Positions 40,816 through 41,363 of a stretch of 41,363 nt of DNA are shown here, piece by piece; the stretch's first letter is position 1; each line of letters starts with the position of its first letter. The stretch is from Novosphingobium sp. Its GTDB lineage: Bacteria; Pseudomonadota; Alphaproteobacteria; Sphingomonadales; Sphingomonadaceae. The notes under the pieces are model-generated. The model saw only the letters and a program-made list of their open reading frames with translations, was not told the DNA's origin and made no database searches. The translations under genes and the position numbers were made by a program. The DNA lies in NCBI RefSeq assembly GCF_027489515.1, contig NZ_JAIXZS010000114.1, forward strand, positions 1-41,363, in the 5' to 3' direction.

Positions 40816-41363
40816 ATGTCCCGTCGCCGCCAGATCTACGAAGGCAAGGCCAAGATCCTCTACGAAGGTCCCGAGCCCGGCACGATCATCCAGTATTTCA
40901 AGGACGACGCGACCGCCTTCAACGCGCAGAAGCGCGGCACGATCAACGGCAAGGGCGTGATCAACAACCGCATCAGCGAGTATGTGTTCACCCGCCTCGC
41001 GCATATCGGCATCCCCACGCACTTCATCCGCCGCCTCAACATGCGCGAGCAGCTGGTGCGGCAGGTCGAGATCATCCCGATAGAAGTCGTCGTGCGCAAC
41101 GTGGCCGCCGGCTCGATCAGCAAGCGCCTCGGCATCGAGGAGGGCGAACCGCTCCCCCACACCCTGATCGAATACTACTACAAGGACGATGCGCTGGGCG
41201 ATCCGATGGTCGCCGAAGAGCACATCGCCTGCTTCGGCTGGGCCAGCAACGAGGAGATGCAGGACATCTCCAGCATGGCGATCCGCGTGAACGATTTCCT
41301 CGTCGGCCTCTTTGCTGCGATCAACATCCGCCTCGTCGATTTCAAGCTCGAGTTCGGCCGCAT
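40816..41363 (+). CDS. purC: SAICAR synthetase (partial, runs off the window)
   Basis: The first 182 codons of phosphoribosylaminoimidazole-succinocarboxamide synthase, which joins aspartate to CAIR in purine biosynthesis. The N-terminal QIYEGKAKILYEG is the nucleotide-binding start of the family. KDDATAFNAQKRGTINGKGVINNRIS and IPIEVVVRNVAAGSISKRLG are the family's ATP and CAIR-binding motifs. The reading frame is open to the last base, so the C-terminal part with the second signature is outside the window. The start at 40816 (MSRRRQIYEG) matches the usual N-terminus. It is divergent from wrbA. Confidence 0.97.
   Translation, partial: MSRRRQIYEGKAKILYEGPEPGTIIQYFKDDATAFNAQKRGTINGKGVINNRISEYVFTRLAHIGIPTHFIRRLNMREQLVRQVEIIPIEVVVRNVAAGSISKRLGIEEGEPLPHTLIEYYYKDDALGDPMVAEEHIACFGWASNEEMQDISSMAIRVNDFLVGLFAAINIRLVDFKLEFGR

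Noticed and set aside
1..41363. CRISPR arrays, toxin-antitoxin pairs, prophage or restriction systems
   Set aside because: No regularly spaced direct repeats, no Cas, integrase, phage structural or methylase motifs were seen on either strand.

Overview
The window looks like a chromosomal segment of a high-GC alphaproteobacterium, most likely a sphingomonad (Novosphingobium/Sphingobium-like). This is inferred from the infA-maf-RNase E/G-yacG cluster beside tRNA-Phe, a large TonB-dependent receptor, a PutA without its own DNA-binding domain beside a divergent Lrp-type regulator, and the Ala/Pro-rich codon style. No phage, plasmid or CRISPR is visible. The only mobile-element trace is a decayed IS630-type transposase fragment near the left edge.

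Layout. 1-593: IS630 remnant in otherwise empty DNA. 594-2829 (minus): tRNA-Phe and the yacG, RNase E/G-like, maf, infA housekeeping cluster. 3072-8205: TonB-dependent receptor, a PilZ protein and uvrC. 8359-13496 (plus): five consecutive genes for unrecognised exported proteins, ordered A1-B1-A2-A3-B2. The three A proteins share an ungapped 90-residue C-terminal domain bounded by two cysteines. The two B proteins share a four-cysteine fold. B genes overlap the preceding A gene by 4 nt. This is the best candidate for an undescribed system. 13506-16467 (minus): acyltransferase, cupin-like protein and TesB thioesterase. 16550-23802: an amine catabolism island with an APC permease, a GntR regulator, a glutamine-synthetase-like ligase, a class III PLP enzyme of the phospho-lyase type, an APH-type kinase and an FAD-dependent amine oxidase. 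Identical palindromes ATGTGATCACAT sit at both outer promoters, so the whole island looks like one GntR regulon. 23968-25938: a double AAA+ ATPase. 26191-30368: putR and putA for proline catabolism. 30448-31560: ada. 31565-35290 (minus): a fused alpha/beta E1 2-oxoacid dehydrogenase, a FabD-like acyltransferase and a low-molecular-weight phosphatase in one tight operon. 35438-40511: a diguanylate cyclase, a glycerophosphodiesterase, a nitrilase-type hydrolase, a GNAT enzyme, an NTF2-like protein and WrbA, with REP-like palindromes between some of them. 40816-end: purC, cut by the window edge.

How the parts fit together. The amine island (uptake, gamma-glutamylation, oxidation, PLP enzyme, kinase) and putA both feed nitrogen compounds toward glutamate and central metabolism. 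PilZ and GGDEF proteins indicate c-di-GMP signalling. The A/B exported proteins have no recognised function. Their shared cysteine spacing, signal peptides and translational coupling suggest an envelope or secreted complex of paralogous pairs. All functional statements come from reading the sequence and from memory of protein families; no database search was run.
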